Source of the DNA: Sphingopyxis alaskensis RB2256
GTDB lineage: Bacteria; Pseudomonadota; Alphaproteobacteria; Sphingomonadales; Sphingomonadaceae
Direction of reading: 5' to 3'
Length of the DNA stretch: 64,000 nt
Assembly: GCF_000013985.1 (NCBI RefSeq)
Contig: NC_008048.1
Span: forward strand, 2,418,001 to 2,482,000
Position numbers and translations under genes: made by a program. The notes beneath the pieces were generated by a model. That model searched no databases. It was not told the DNA's origin and was given only the letters and a program-made list of their open reading frames with translations. Below are positions 34,223-42,995 of this stretch, one piece after another. Each line of letters begins with the position of its first letter. The stretch's first letter is position 1.

Positions 34223-34918
34223 ATGATCAAGGTCGCCAGTTACAATATGCGCAAGGGCATCGGGCTCGACCGTCGCCGCGATCCCGGCCGCGTGCTGGCG
34301 GTGCTGCGCGAACTCGACGCCGACATCGTCGCGTTGCAGGAGGCCGATCGCCGCTTCGGCACGCGCGCGAGCGCGATCCCGCCGCACATGTTCGAGGAGC
34401 ATAGCGATTATGTGCCCGTCGACCTGCTCCACGGTCGTCCCTATGCGATCGGCTGGCACGGCAATGCGCTGCTCGTGCGCAAGGGCGCCGAGGTCGAGGA
34501 AAGCCATGCGCTCCACCTGCCGACGCTCGAACCGAGGGGCGCGGTCGCCGCGACGGTGCGGATCGGCGACACGCGGCTGCGCGTCGTCGGCATGCACCTC
34601 GACATTTCGGGGCTGCGGCGCCGCCAGCAGGCGCGGGCGATCCTGCACCACATCGCCGAGGGCGAAAAACTGCCGACGATCCTGATGGGCGACTGCAACG
34701 AATGGCGGCAAACGGGCGGTTGCCTCGCCGATTTCGGCGCCGAGCATCGGCTCGTCGACACGGGGCACAGCTTTCACAGCCGCCGCCCGGTCGCCAAGCT
34801 CGACCGCATTTTCGCCTCACCCGACCTCGATCCGGTCGATGCCGGCGTCCACCGCAGCGCCCTCGCCGCGCGCGCGTCGGATCATCTGCCGATCTGGGCG
34901 CGGTTTAGAGCGCGATGA
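34223..34918 (+). CDS. Endonuclease/exonuclease/phosphatase family protein
   Basis: A 231-residue protein. The EEP catalytic motifs are visible: KVASYNMRKGIG near residue 3 (Asn), ALQEADRRF near residue 38 (Glu), MHLDISG near residue 118 (His/Asp), LMGDCNEW near residue 155 (Asp, Asn) and a terminal ASDHLPIWA (Asp-His). It should cleave phosphodiester or phosphomonoester bonds in a metal-dependent way; the substrate is not determined. The final five residues and the stop codon are encoded by the left arm of a near-perfect 67-base palindrome (34905-34971). Confidence 0.9.
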   Translation: MIKVASYNMRKGIGLDRRRDPGRVLAVLRELDADIVALQEADRRFGTRASAIPPHMFEEHSDYVPVDLLHGRPYAIGWHGNALLVRKGAEVEESHALHLPTLEPRGAVAATVRIGDTRLRVVGMHLDISGLRRRQQARAILHHIAEGEKLPTILMGDCNEWRQTGGCLADFGAEHRLVDTGHSFHSRRPVAKLDRIFASPDLDPVDAGVHRSALAARASDHLPIWARFRAR

Positions 34919-34971
34919 CATGATATTGATCCTCCGTCACGGTGGATCAATATCATGTCATCGCGCTCTAA
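34905..34971. repeat. 67-base near-perfect palindrome (family G)
   Basis: Perfect 28-base arms, beginning TTAGAGCGCGATGACATGAT, face each other at 34905-34932 and 34944-34971. The 11-base centre is itself T-CCGT-C-ACGG-T. The left arm contains the TGA stop of the preceding gene (34916-34918). Confidence 0.85.
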
Positions 34972-34989
34972 GGCAGTCGATTAAAGATC

Positions 34990-35590
<601 letters not shown>

Positions 35591-35608
35591 ATGACGAAGG
35601 GGGAAACT

Positions 35609-37078
35609 ATGACGTTCGCAAACAAGATTGCGGCGGGCGCCGGGGCCGTGGGCCTTTCGCTGTTCGCCGCGCTGCCCGCCTGGGCGCAAGAGGCCGCAAC
35701 CGCGGTGGCCGCACCAGCAGCGCCCGCGGCCGAAGCCGCGGCGCCCGCCGCTTTTGTGCCGACCGCCGAAATGGTCAACAAGGGCGACGTGGCCTGGATG
35801 CTCGTCGCCTCGGCGCTGGTGCTGATGATGTCGGTGCCTGCGCTGGCGCTGTTCTACGGCGGCCTGGTCCGCGCTAAGAATATGCTGTCGGTGCTGATGC
35901 AGGTGCTGACCATCGTCTGCGTCGCCGCGCTGGTCTGGTTCAGCTGGGGCTATTCGATGGCCTTCACCTCCACCGGTACGCCCTGGCCGACGATTGTCGG
36001 CGGTCTCGACAAGGCGTTCCTTGCCGGCGTCGATGTGACGACCTTTGCCGCCACCTTCTCGAACGGGGTGTATCTCCCCGAATATGTCTTTGTGATCTTC
36101 CAGATGACCTTTGCCTGCATCACCCCGGCACTGATCGTCGGGGCGTTTGCGGAGCGCGTGAAGTTCACCCCGCTGATCATCTTCACCGTGCTCTGGCTGA
36201 CGTTCGCCTATTTCCCGATCGCGCACATGGTGTGGTACTGGGCCGGTCCGGACTTCCTGCACGCCGCGCCGACCGACATGGGTCTGCTGTGGGGCTGGGG
36301 TGCGCTCGACTTTGCCGGCGGCACCGTCGTCCACATCAACGCGGGTATTGCCGGTCTGGTCGGCTGCCTCGTGATCGGTCCGCGCATGGGTTACAACACC
36401 GAACCGATGCCCCCGCACAATCTGGTCATGACGATGATCGGCGCCTCGTTGCTGTGGATCGGCTGGTTCGGTTTCAACGCCGGTTCGGGTCTCGAAGCCA
36501 ACGTCTTTGGCGCGCTGGCCTTCATCAATACGCTCGTCGCAACTGCGGCTGCGGGCGCGACCTGGGCGATCATCGAACAGATCGTACACAAGAAACCGTC
36601 GTTGCTGGGCGCTGCGTCCGGCGTGGTCGCCGGTCTCGTCGCGATCACCCCGGCGGCGGGCTTCGCCCATCCCGGCACCGCGATCCTGCTCGGCGCCGTC
36701 GCCTCGCTGGGCTGCTTCTTCTTCGTCACCACGGTGAAAAAGAAGTTCAAATATGACGACTCGCTCGACGTGTTCGGCATTCATGCGGTTGGCGGCATCA
36801 TCGGCGCGATCGGCACCGGCTTCGTCGCCAATCCGGCGTGGGGCGGTCAGGGCTGGATCGATTACACCGCGCCCGTCGCCGTGGCCGGCGAGTTCGACCT
36901 GACTGGCCAGGTGATGACCCAGATCTGGGCCGTCGGCACCACCGTGCTGTGGACCGGTGTGGTCAGCGCGGTGCTGTTCCTCGGCCTCAAATACACCATC
37001 GGCCTGCGCCCGACGAAGGACGTCGAGCAGGAGGGACTCGACCTCGCCGAACATGGGGAGCGCGCCTACAATCTTTGA
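35609..37078 (+). CDS. amt: Ammonium transporter
   Basis: A 489-residue protein. A cleavable signal sequence and Ala-rich stretch precede eleven membrane segments. Amt hallmarks include ALALFYGGLVRAKNMLS near residue 75, FAGGTVVHINAG near residue 234 and the pore histidine in DVFGIHAVGGIIG near residue 388. It conducts ammonium across the inner membrane and is gated by GlnK. The start at 35609 is preferred over 35591 because AAGGGGGA lies five bases upstream. It is followed by two tandem terminator-like hairpins. Confidence 0.97.
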   Translation: MTFANKIAAGAGAVGLSLFAALPAWAQEAATAVAAPAAPAAEAAAPAAFVPTAEMVNKGDVAWMLVASALVLMMSVPALALFYGGLVRAKNMLSVLMQVLTIVCVAALVWFSWGYSMAFTSTGTPWPTIVGGLDKAFLAGVDVTTFAATFSNGVYLPEYVFVIFQMTFACITPALIVGAFAERVKFTPLIIFTVLWLTFAYFPIAHMVWYWAGPDFLHAAPTDMGLLWGWGALDFAGGTVVHINAGIAGLVGCLVIGPRMGYNTEPMPPHNLVMTMIGASLLWIGWFGFNAGSGLEANVFGALAFINTLVATAAAGATWAIIEQIVHKKPSLLGAASGVVAGLVAITPAAGFAHPGTAILLGAVASLGCFFFVTTVKKKFKYDDSLDVFGIHAVGGIIGAIGTGFVANPAWGGQGWIDYTAPVAVAGEFDLTGQVMTQIWAVGTTVLWTGVVSAVLFLGLKYTIGLRPTKDVEQEGLDLAEHGERAYNL

Positions 37079-37163
37079 CGAGACAGGATACCCGTCGCCG
37101 CACGTCTCTCTCCTTTCAAAAGACGGCGGCGGGATCCTCACCAGGTTCCTCCTGCGAACCACT

Positions 37164-37193
37164 GGCCGGGGTTTATCCCCGGCCATTTTTTTT
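37164..37193 (+). terminator. Rho-independent terminator of glnK-amt
   Basis: Stem GGCCGGGG/CCCCGGCC with loop TTTAT, then A and eight T. It is followed by a degraded second copy at 37215-37241 (GGCCGGGGTTTTACTCCGGTCATTTTT). Confidence 0.95.
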
Positions 37194-37374
37194 AACGTGG
37201 CCGGGATGGCCGCGGGCCGGGGTTTTACTCCGGTCATTTTTCGACCGTGGCGCCGATGCAACAGCGCGCCGTCAATCGGTCGCGACCGATTCGTGCGCCA
37301 TTGCGCAATTGCGACAAGAAGCGCACCTTCGCCGCCGGACCGACGCCAGATCGGCCACCAGGAGGAGGATTATC

Positions 37375-39735
37375 ATGAATGCACGGGCATCATTGCTCGC
37401 GGGCCTGTCTTCGCTTGCGCTTGTCGCGACCCCGGCCACGGCGCAGGACGCCGCTGCCGAGGATGACGGCAACATCATCATCGTCACCGCGACGAAGCGC
37501 GACGCCAATCTTCAGGACATTCCCTTTTCGATCAACGCGCAAACCGCCGAGGACATCCAGAAATCGGGCGCGGTGACGCTCGAGGATCTGTCGCGCAACG
37601 TCGCGGGACTGTCGGTCCAGAACCTCGGGCCGGGGCAGAGCCAGGTGTCGGTGCGCGGCGTGTCCGCCGGGCAGGTCGTGCGCGACCAGCCGGGGGTCAA
37701 GGAACAGGTCGGCGTCTATCTCGACGAAAGCGTGATTTCGCTCTCGCTCTTCACCCCCGACATCGATCTTTACGACCTCAACCGCGTCGAAACGCTGCGC
37801 GGGCCGCAGGGCACGCTCTTCGGCTCGGGCTCGGTCGGCGGGACGATCCGCTACATCACCAACCAGCCGAAGATCGGCGTGATGGAGGGCAGCGTCGAGG
37901 CGAATCTCAACCTCGTCGACGGTGACGACATCGGCGGCCATCTGAAGGGCGCGGTCAATGTGCCGATGGGCGACAATGCGGCGCTGCGCGCGGTCGGCTA
38001 TTACACACGCTACGGCGGCTTCATCAACGCGATCGGTCCGGCGGGCAAGGAGGATGTCAACAGCGGCGAACGCTACGGTGGACGCATCGCGCTCACCTTC
38101 GAGCCCAGCGACAGCCTCTCGATCACCCCGCGCATCGTCTATCAGAAGGTCACGGCCGACGGCTTCAACCGGCAGGAAATCTACAACCTCTACGCCAACC
38201 AGTTCACCACGACGCGCCCCGCGGTGACCTTTGACGAGCGCGAGCAATATCTGCTGCTGCGCGAGGCGTTCGAGGATGAAACGCTGATCGCCGACCTCAA
38301 GATCGACGTCGGGCTGGGCGGCGCGACGCTGACCTCGGTAACGAGCTATATCAACCGCGACATCCTCGTCAGCCGTGACGCGAGCGCGCTCACCGGATCG
38401 GTATCGGTCGACCTTGGGTTCCCCGACGCGGGCGTGCTGCTGCCGTCGAACCTGCTCGACACCACCGACCTCGAAACCTGGACACAGGAGGTCCGCGTTG
38501 CGTCGGACAATGACGGGCCGTTCCAGTGGCTCGTCGGCGGCTTCTATTCCAAGATCGACCGCGTCTATGCCCAGCGGCTGCCGACGCCGGGCTATGATGC
38601 CGTCACCGATGCGACGCTTGGAGCCGGAACCTCGGCGGGCGCGCGCAACGGCTTCGGCCCCGATTCGCCATATAACGCCGACCTGCCCTATGACATCAAG
38701 CAGTTCGCGATCTTCGGTGAGATCAGCTATGATTTGAACGACGCCCTTACCGCGACGGCGGGCGGGCGCTATTATGACTTCAAGGAAACGCGCAGCTTCG
38801 TCTCCGGCGGCCTCTTTGCCAACGGAGACAACCGCACCGACAGCACCAAGTCGAGCGGCTTCACCCCGCGTTTCCTGCTGTCCTACGACGTCAGCGACAA
38901 TGTCACGGTGAATGCCCAGGCGTCGAAGGGCTTTCGCCTCGGCGGGGTCAACGATCCCTTGAACCTGCCCCTCTGCTCGCCGCAGGACGCAGCCTTGTTC
39001 GGCGCGTTTCAGGATTATGACGATGAAACATTGTGGAACTACGAACTCGGCGTGAAGACGCAGGGGCGCGGTTTCACCTTCAACGCCGCGGGCTTTTACA
39101 ACGACATCAAGAATCTCCAGGTCACGCTCGACGCCGGCACCTGTTCGTCGCGCATCGTCTTCAACGTGCCCAAGGCGCATTCGATGGGCGTGGAGTTCGA
39201 ACTGGGGCTGTCGCCCGCCGACGGGCTCGACCTCAACCTGTCGGGCAGCCTCATCGAGGCCGAGTTCGACTCGACGCTGCCGGGCGCACTCACGGTCGCG
39301 ACGGGTATCCGCGACGGCAACCGCCTGCCGTCGGTGCCGAAGTTCCAGCTGACGGCATCGGGCAGTTATGAATGGCCGATCGGTGACCGCGCGAACATGT
39401 ATGTCGCGGCATCCTTCCAGCATGTCGGCACGCGCTACACCCAGCCGGCGGACCAGGAAAACAACCCGCGCACCTTCGTCCACAACCTGCCCTTCGGCGG
39501 CGCCCCGGCCGGGGCATCGACGACGGTCGACCTGCAACTGCCCGACTATCAACTCGTCAATCTGAGCGCGGGCGTCGATTTCGACAACGGCCTGTCGCTG
39601 ATCGCCTATGTCAACAATGTCTTCGACGAAAACGCCCTGCTCTCGTTCGACCGCGAACGCGGCGGCCGCGCGCGGCTTGGCTACACTGTCGGCCAGCCGC
39701 GCACCTTTGGCATCACCGCGCGCAAGACATTCTGA
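37375..39735 (+). CDS. TonB-dependent outer-membrane receptor
   Basis: A 786-residue receptor with GGAGGA upstream of the ATG and a signal peptide ending at ATAQD near residue 24. A TonB-box-like IIIVTATKRD is near residue 32, the plug domain holds PFSINAQTAEDIQKSGAVTL and GVYLDESVI, and LYDLNRVETLRGPQGTLFGSGSVGGTIRY lies near residues 128-156. The C-terminal beta barrel ends with ARKTF, giving a terminal Phe. It should import a scarce ligand across the outer membrane; sphingomonads have many such receptors and the ligand cannot be read. It ends in a terminator at 39747-39780. Confidence 0.95.
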   Translation: MNARASLLAGLSSLALVATPATAQDAAAEDDGNIIIVTATKRDANLQDIPFSINAQTAEDIQKSGAVTLEDLSRNVAGLSVQNLGPGQSQVSVRGVSAGQVVRDQPGVKEQVGVYLDESVISLSLFTPDIDLYDLNRVETLRGPQGTLFGSGSVGGTIRYITNQPKIGVMEGSVEANLNLVDGDDIGGHLKGAVNVPMGDNAALRAVGYYTRYGGFINAIGPAGKEDVNSGERYGGRIALTFEPSDSLSITPRIVYQKVTADGFNRQEIYNLYANQFTTTRPAVTFDEREQYLLLREAFEDETLIADLKIDVGLGGATLTSVTSYINRDILVSRDASALTGSVSVDLGFPDAGVLLPSNLLDTTDLETWTQEVRVASDNDGPFQWLVGGFYSKIDRVYAQRLPTPGYDAVTDATLGAGTSAGARNGFGPDSPYNADLPYDIKQFAIFGEISYDLNDALTATAGGRYYDFKETRSFVSGGLFANGDNRTDSTKSSGFTPRFLLSYDVSDNVTVNAQASKGFRLGGVNDPLNLPLCSPQDAALFGAFQDYDDETLWNYELGVKTQGRGFTFNAAGFYNDIKNLQVTLDAGTCSSRIVFNVPKAHSMGVEFELGLSPADGLDLNLSGSLIEAEFDSTLPGALTVATGIRDGNRLPSVPKFQLTASGSYEWPIGDRANMYVAASFQHVGTRYTQPADQENNPRTFVHNLPFGGAPAGASTTVDLQLPDYQLVNLSAGVDFDNGLSLIAYVNNVFDENALLSFDRERGGRARLGYTVGQPRTFGITARKTF

Positions 39736-39746
39736 CCGGCACAAGA

Positions 39747-39780
39747 GGGGGCGAACCGCAGCATCGGATCGCCCCCTTTC
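39747..39780 (+). terminator. Probable terminator of the TonB-dependent receptor gene
   Basis: Stem GGGGGCGA/TCGCCCCC (39747-39754, 39769-39776) followed by TTTC. The loop is 14 bases and the T-run short, so the call is moderate. Confidence 0.65.
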
Positions 39781-39791
39781 TCAACTGAAAT

Positions 39792-39812
39792 GCTGCACAA
39801 TTTTTGTGCAGC
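39792..39812 (+). promoter_or_regulatory. Palindrome GCTGCACAA-TTT-TTGTGCAGC
   Basis: A 9-base perfect dyad with a 3-base centre. It includes GCAC-N7-GTGC, the spacing of NtrC sites. It lies upstream of the small-RNA candidate. No sigma-54 promoter with correct spacing was found beside it. Confidence 0.3.
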
Positions 39813-39840
39813 GTTGCCGCAATTTTGGCCTTCCCAACAT

Positions 39841-39931
39841 GACATTAATGTGGCATTCATTGCGTCAACAGTTTCAGGAGGGGAGAGCCTGAAAGGCTGG
39901 GCCGGGACGAAAGTTCCGGCCCTCTTTTTTT
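39841..39931 (+). ncRNA. Small RNA candidate between two terminators
   Basis: After the receptor terminator at 39780 there is an unexplained second, stronger terminator at 39899-39931, so a separate short transcript is likely. The segment holds a hairpin TTTCAGG-(AGGGGAGAG)-CCTGAAA at 39872-39894 with a Shine-Dalgarno-like loop, then the terminator. A 17-codon open frame ATG ACA TTA ... TGA (39841-39891) overlaps it, so a leader peptide is also possible. No promoter was identified. The 5' end is a guess. Confidence 0.4.
39899..39931 (+). terminator. Strong rho-independent terminator
   Basis: Ten-base stem GGGCCGGGAC/GTTCCGGCCC with a GAAA tetraloop, followed by TCTTTTTTT. No annotated gene ends here on the plus strand. 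Confidence 0.9.
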
Positions 39932-39967
39932 GTGCGCAGCATGAATAAAGCCCGGAACCCTCGCTTT

Positions 39968-40219
39968 TCAGCCCTTGTTGCGGCGGTAGTGCAGTGGGGC
40001 AAAGGGCTGCCAGTCGCCGTCATCCGCCAGCACCGAATCGCGCACGACCAGCCGGTCGGGCGTTTCGAGGCGATAGACCGACCGGCCGATTTCGACCGGC
40101 GGCGCTTCCCCAATTGCTGGTCCAGTTTCGGGCGGGCGCGCGCCTGCCGATCAGCCGTGCCATCGTGGCGGATGAAGCCGTCGCCGGTTGCGGGCGCCGA
40201 GCCGCCCGCCCGGCGTCAT
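39968..40219 (-). pseudogene. Probable frameshifted small gene downstream of a VOC gene
   Basis: The strand opposite to 39968-40110 contains a strongly coding-like stretch, EAPPVEIGRSVYRLETPD ... HYRRNKG, stop at 39968. Upstream in the next frame lies GDGFIRHDGTADRQ ... LDQQLG, and a start ATG at 40219 overlaps the VOC stop by four bases (ATGA). The three pieces join only if a GGGC duplication after the start and a missing G at GGGG (about 40110) are corrected. The frames shift by +1 then -1, so this may be sequencing error or a decayed gene. I do not recognise the product. Confidence 0.5.
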
Positions 40220-40590
40220 GGCGCCATTTCGGATTGCGAGAACATGAAGGCATTGCCGTCGGGGTCATAGAAAGTGAGGAGTTTGACCAGCCCCGGAATA
40301 TGCCGGATGCCGCCGTCCTGCTGCACACCCTCGGCGTCGAGATGCGCTTTCGCCTGCTCGATATCGGCAACCTCGAACACATTGGTCGCGCCGCCACCCT
40401 GCACGACGCTCTCGACCTGACTGAGCCCGATATTCACGCCCGCCATCGGCGTCTTGAGCTCGCACCAGCCGATCTCGTCGACGCGGTAGAGCAGCTTGCA
40501 CTGCATCACCCGCTCGTACCAGGCGATCGACGCGGTCATGTCCTTCACGCCCATCGAACAGGTGAGTTCGGACCCGATCTGCAATGCCAT
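40216..40590 (-). CDS. VOC/glyoxalase-fold protein
   Basis: A 124-residue protein with GGAGG upstream of the ATG at 40590. It shows the beta-alpha-beta-beta-beta unit of vicinal-oxygen-chelate proteins: MGVKDMTASIAWYERVMQC near residue 12, YRVDEIGWCEL near residue 36 and VKLLTFYDPDGNAFMFSQSE at the C terminus. The metal ligands and activity cannot be assigned. It is divergent from the HxlR regulator with 62 bases between them, so it is a likely regulatory target. Confidence 0.85.
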   Translation of the reverse strand: MALQIGSELTCSMGVKDMTASIAWYERVMQCKLLYRVDEIGWCELKTPMAGVNIGLSQVESVVQGGGATNVFEVADIEQAKAHLDAEGVQQDGGIRHIPGLVKLLTFYDPDGNAFMFSQSEMAP

Positions 40591-40652
40591 CTTCCTGCCT
40601 CCCATGACCACCGCGCTTGCACCTATGGTCCGGTTTGTATAGTTACTTGCAG

Positions 40653-41192
40653 ATGTCGTCAAGCACGCCCGACCCGCTGCTCGTCCAGCTTGGCAGCCAC
40701 CGCTGGCTCGTACCTCTGCTCGCCGATCTGGCGGCGCACCGCGGCGCGCGCTTCGTTGAGCTGGCCCACCGGCTCGGCCTTGCGCGCGACAGCCTGACCC
40801 GCACCCTCGACGCCGCCGCTACGCTTGGCTGGGTGCAGCGCAATCCCGGCCACGGCCATCCGTTGCGCCCTGAATATATCCTCACCGAAGCGGGAGCCGC
40901 CGCCGCCGCGCGCGCCGCGACGATCGCCGAAGCACAAAGCGCAATCGGCCTGCCCCCCGGCGCGGCGACGCGGTGGGGGCTGCCGATCGTCGCGGGGATC
41001 GGCGCGGGGCACCACCGCTTCAACGCGCTGTCGCGCCTGCTCGCCCCCGCCACCCCGCGCGCGCTGTCGCAGGGGCTGAGCGCGCTCGGCACGCACGGGC
41101 TGGTGCGTCGCGAGGTGCTGGATATGCGCCCCCCGGCGAGCCGATACGATCTGACGCGGCGCGGGCGCGTGTTGGCGGAAGCCTGTTTATAA
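40653..41192 (+). CDS. Winged-helix transcriptional regulator, HxlR/MarR-like
   Basis: A 179-residue protein with a duplicated winged-helix layout. First half: WLVPLLADLAAHRGARFVELAHRLGLARDSLTRTLDAA (about residues 12-50) and ILTEAGAAA; the second half repeats a FNALSRLLAPATPRALSQGLSALGTHGL HTH with YDLTRRGRVL. Both halves resemble HxlR DNA-binding domains. The ATG at 40653 is used; upstream lies a GTATAGTTAC sequence that could be the operator. It faces the VOC gene, which suggests local regulation. Confidence 0.75.
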   Translation: MSSSTPDPLLVQLGSHRWLVPLLADLAAHRGARFVELAHRLGLARDSLTRTLDAAATLGWVQRNPGHGHPLRPEYILTEAGAAAAARAATIAEAQSAIGLPPGAATRWGLPIVAGIGAGHHRFNALSRLLAPATPRALSQGLSALGTHGLVRREVLDMRPPASRYDLTRRGRVLAEACL

Positions 41193-41194
41193 CC

Positions 41195-41226
41195 GTCGTC
41201 ATCCCGGCCTTCGCCGGGATGACGAC
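41195..41226. repeat. Perfect hairpin repeat (family A)
   Basis: 14-base arms GTCGTCATCCCGGC/GCCGGGATGACGAC with a 4-base loop (CTTC), between the regulator and the GMC oxidoreductase gene, which converge. It may serve as a bidirectional end structure. Confidence 0.8.
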
Positions 41227-41231
41227 ACAAA

Positions 41232-42818
41232 TTAACTCAAAGCCGCCTTCACGAAATCCGCTGCCCTTTCGCCGATCATGATGCTCGGCGCGTTGGTGTT
41301 GCCGCTGACCAGTCGTGGCATGATGCTCGCATCGGCAACCCACAGCCCGTCGATGCCGTTGAGCTTCAGTGTCGGATCGACCACCGCATCGGCATCGCTG
41401 CCCATCCGGCACGTGCCGACGGGATGATAGACGGTGTCGGCGCGGCTGCGGATCAGCGCGTCGAGCGCGGCATCGTCATCGAGGTTCACCGGATGGCGGT
41501 CGACCCCCGCATAATCGGCGAGCGGCGGCGCCGCGACGATGCGGTGCATCATCCGCACCCCGGCGCGAAGCGTCGCCATGTCGCGCTCGTCGGTCAAAAA
41601 ACCGGGGTCGATCGTCGGTGCCGCCGCGGCATCGGAGGACGCCAGCCGCACCGTGCCTCTGCTTTCAGGCCGCAGCACGCAGGCGTGGCACGAAAAGCCG
41701 TGCCCCTTGACCTTGGTGCGGCCATGATCCTCGAGCATCGCGGGCACGAAATGATACTGCACGTCGGGCGCAGGCAGGTCGGGGCGCGATTTCCAGAATC
41801 CCCCCGCTTCGGCGAAACAGGTCGTCATGATCCCCGTCCGGCGGCGGCGATGCTCGACGATCGCCTTCACCATCCGCCAGGTGCCACCGAAACTGTCGCC
41901 GAAGGGATCGGTCGAGCGCGTTTCCCAGCTCGACACATAATCGATATGGTCCTGCAGATTGTCGCCGACCCCGGCATGGTCGCGCGCGACGGCAATCCCC
42001 ATCTCCTGCAAATGCGCGCCGGGCCCGATCCCCGACAGCATCAATATCTGCGGACTGCCGAACGCCCCCGCCGACAACACGACCCCACCCCGTGCGCGCA
42101 GCGTCTCGCGGCGGCGCCCGCAGCGGATCGTGACACCGACCGCGCGCCCCTCCTCGATCAAAATCTTCTCGACCAGCGCGCCGGTGCGGATGTCGAAGTT
42201 CGATCGCCCGCGCAGCGGCTCGACATAGGCGCGCGCCGCCGACCAGCGCTCGCCGCCTTTCTGCGTCACCTGATAGAGGCCGAAGCCTTCATTGTCAGGG
42301 CCGTTGAAATCAGCAGTGCGCGGCAATTGCAGCGCCGTCGCGCTCTCGACGAAGCGTCGACTCGTCACATTGGGCCAGCGCTGGTCCATCACATTCAGCG
42401 GCCCGTCCCCGCCGTGAAACTCGTCACCGCCGCGCTCATTGCCCTCGCTGCGCTTGAAATAAGGCAGCACGTCGGCATAGCTCCAGCCGGTCGCGCCCAG
42501 CGCCGCCCACTGGTCGTAATCGAAGGCGTGCCCCCGGATATAGACCATCGCGTTGATCGCGCTCGACCCGCCCAGCCCGCGCCCGCGCGGCTGATATCCG
42601 ATGCGGCCGTTCAGTCCCTGTTGCGGCACGGTGTCATATCGCCAGTTCGACGATTTGGGGATGAAGGGCATGAAACCCGGTGTCTTCACCCGCACGATGT
42701 CGTTCGTCCCGCCCGCTTCGACCAAACAGACGGTGCGCGCCCCGTCCTCGGCGAGCCGCCCGGCCGCCGCGCTCCCCGCGCTGCCGCCGCCGATGACGAT
42801 GATGTCGAACTGATCCAT
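41232..42818 (-). CDS. GMC oxidoreductase (choline-dehydrogenase-like)
   Basis: A 528-residue flavoprotein. The FAD-binding IIVIGGGSAGSAAAGRLAEDG starts near residue 5, the GMC signature GRGLGGSSAINAMVYIRG near residue 77 and the catalytic His in VYHPVGTCRMG near residue 470, followed by GNTNAPSIMIGERAAD. It should oxidise an alcohol, but substrate cannot be read. ATG 42818 has GGGAGAG about ten bases upstream. It faces the HxlR gene and is on the same strand as the sterol-desaturase operon, separated by a repeat pair. Confidence 0.93.
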   Translation of the reverse strand: MDQFDIIVIGGGSAGSAAAGRLAEDGARTVCLVEAGGTNDIVRVKTPGFMPFIPKSSNWRYDTVPQQGLNGRIGYQPRGRGLGGSSAINAMVYIRGHAFDYDQWAALGATGWSYADVLPYFKRSEGNERGGDEFHGGDGPLNVMDQRWPNVTSRRFVESATALQLPRTADFNGPDNEGFGLYQVTQKGGERWSAARAYVEPLRGRSNFDIRTGALVEKILIEEGRAVGVTIRCGRRRETLRARGGVVLSAGAFGSPQILMLSGIGPGAHLQEMGIAVARDHAGVGDNLQDHIDYVSSWETRSTDPFGDSFGGTWRMVKAIVEHRRRRTGIMTTCFAEAGGFWKSRPDLPAPDVQYHFVPAMLEDHGRTKVKGHGFSCHACVLRPESRGTVRLASSDAAAAPTIDPGFLTDERDMATLRAGVRMMHRIVAAPPLADYAGVDRHPVNLDDDAALDALIRSRADTVYHPVGTCRMGSDADAVVDPTLKLNGIDGLWVADASIMPRLVSGNTNAPSIMIGERAADFVKAALS

Positions 42819-42901
42819 GATGCGCCCGCTCTCCCTTGCCACCGGTTCGGTGGTCAATCGCGACTTACATGAATGTCATTAAGCGGCGTGGCAAGCCTAT
42901 A

Positions 42902-42991
42902 CGTCGCCCCCGCGAAGGCGGGGCCGCGTTAGGGCTTACTCGGCGATGGATGCGTCAACTTCCAGCGGCCCCCGCCTTCGCGCGGGCGACG
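42902..42991. repeat. Paired palindromic repeat (family D)
   Basis: CGTCGCCCCCGCGAAGGCGG at 42902 and CCGCCTTCGCGCGGGCGACG ending at 42991 face each other, with about 37 bases between. It fills the gap between the GMC and hydroxylase genes. Confidence 0.75.
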
Positions 42992-42995
42992 GTTA

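Noticed and set aside
39850..39864. TGGCATTCATTGCG as a sigma-54 promoter for the small-RNA candidate
   Set aside because: The GG and GC are 8 bases apart; sigma-54 needs 10.
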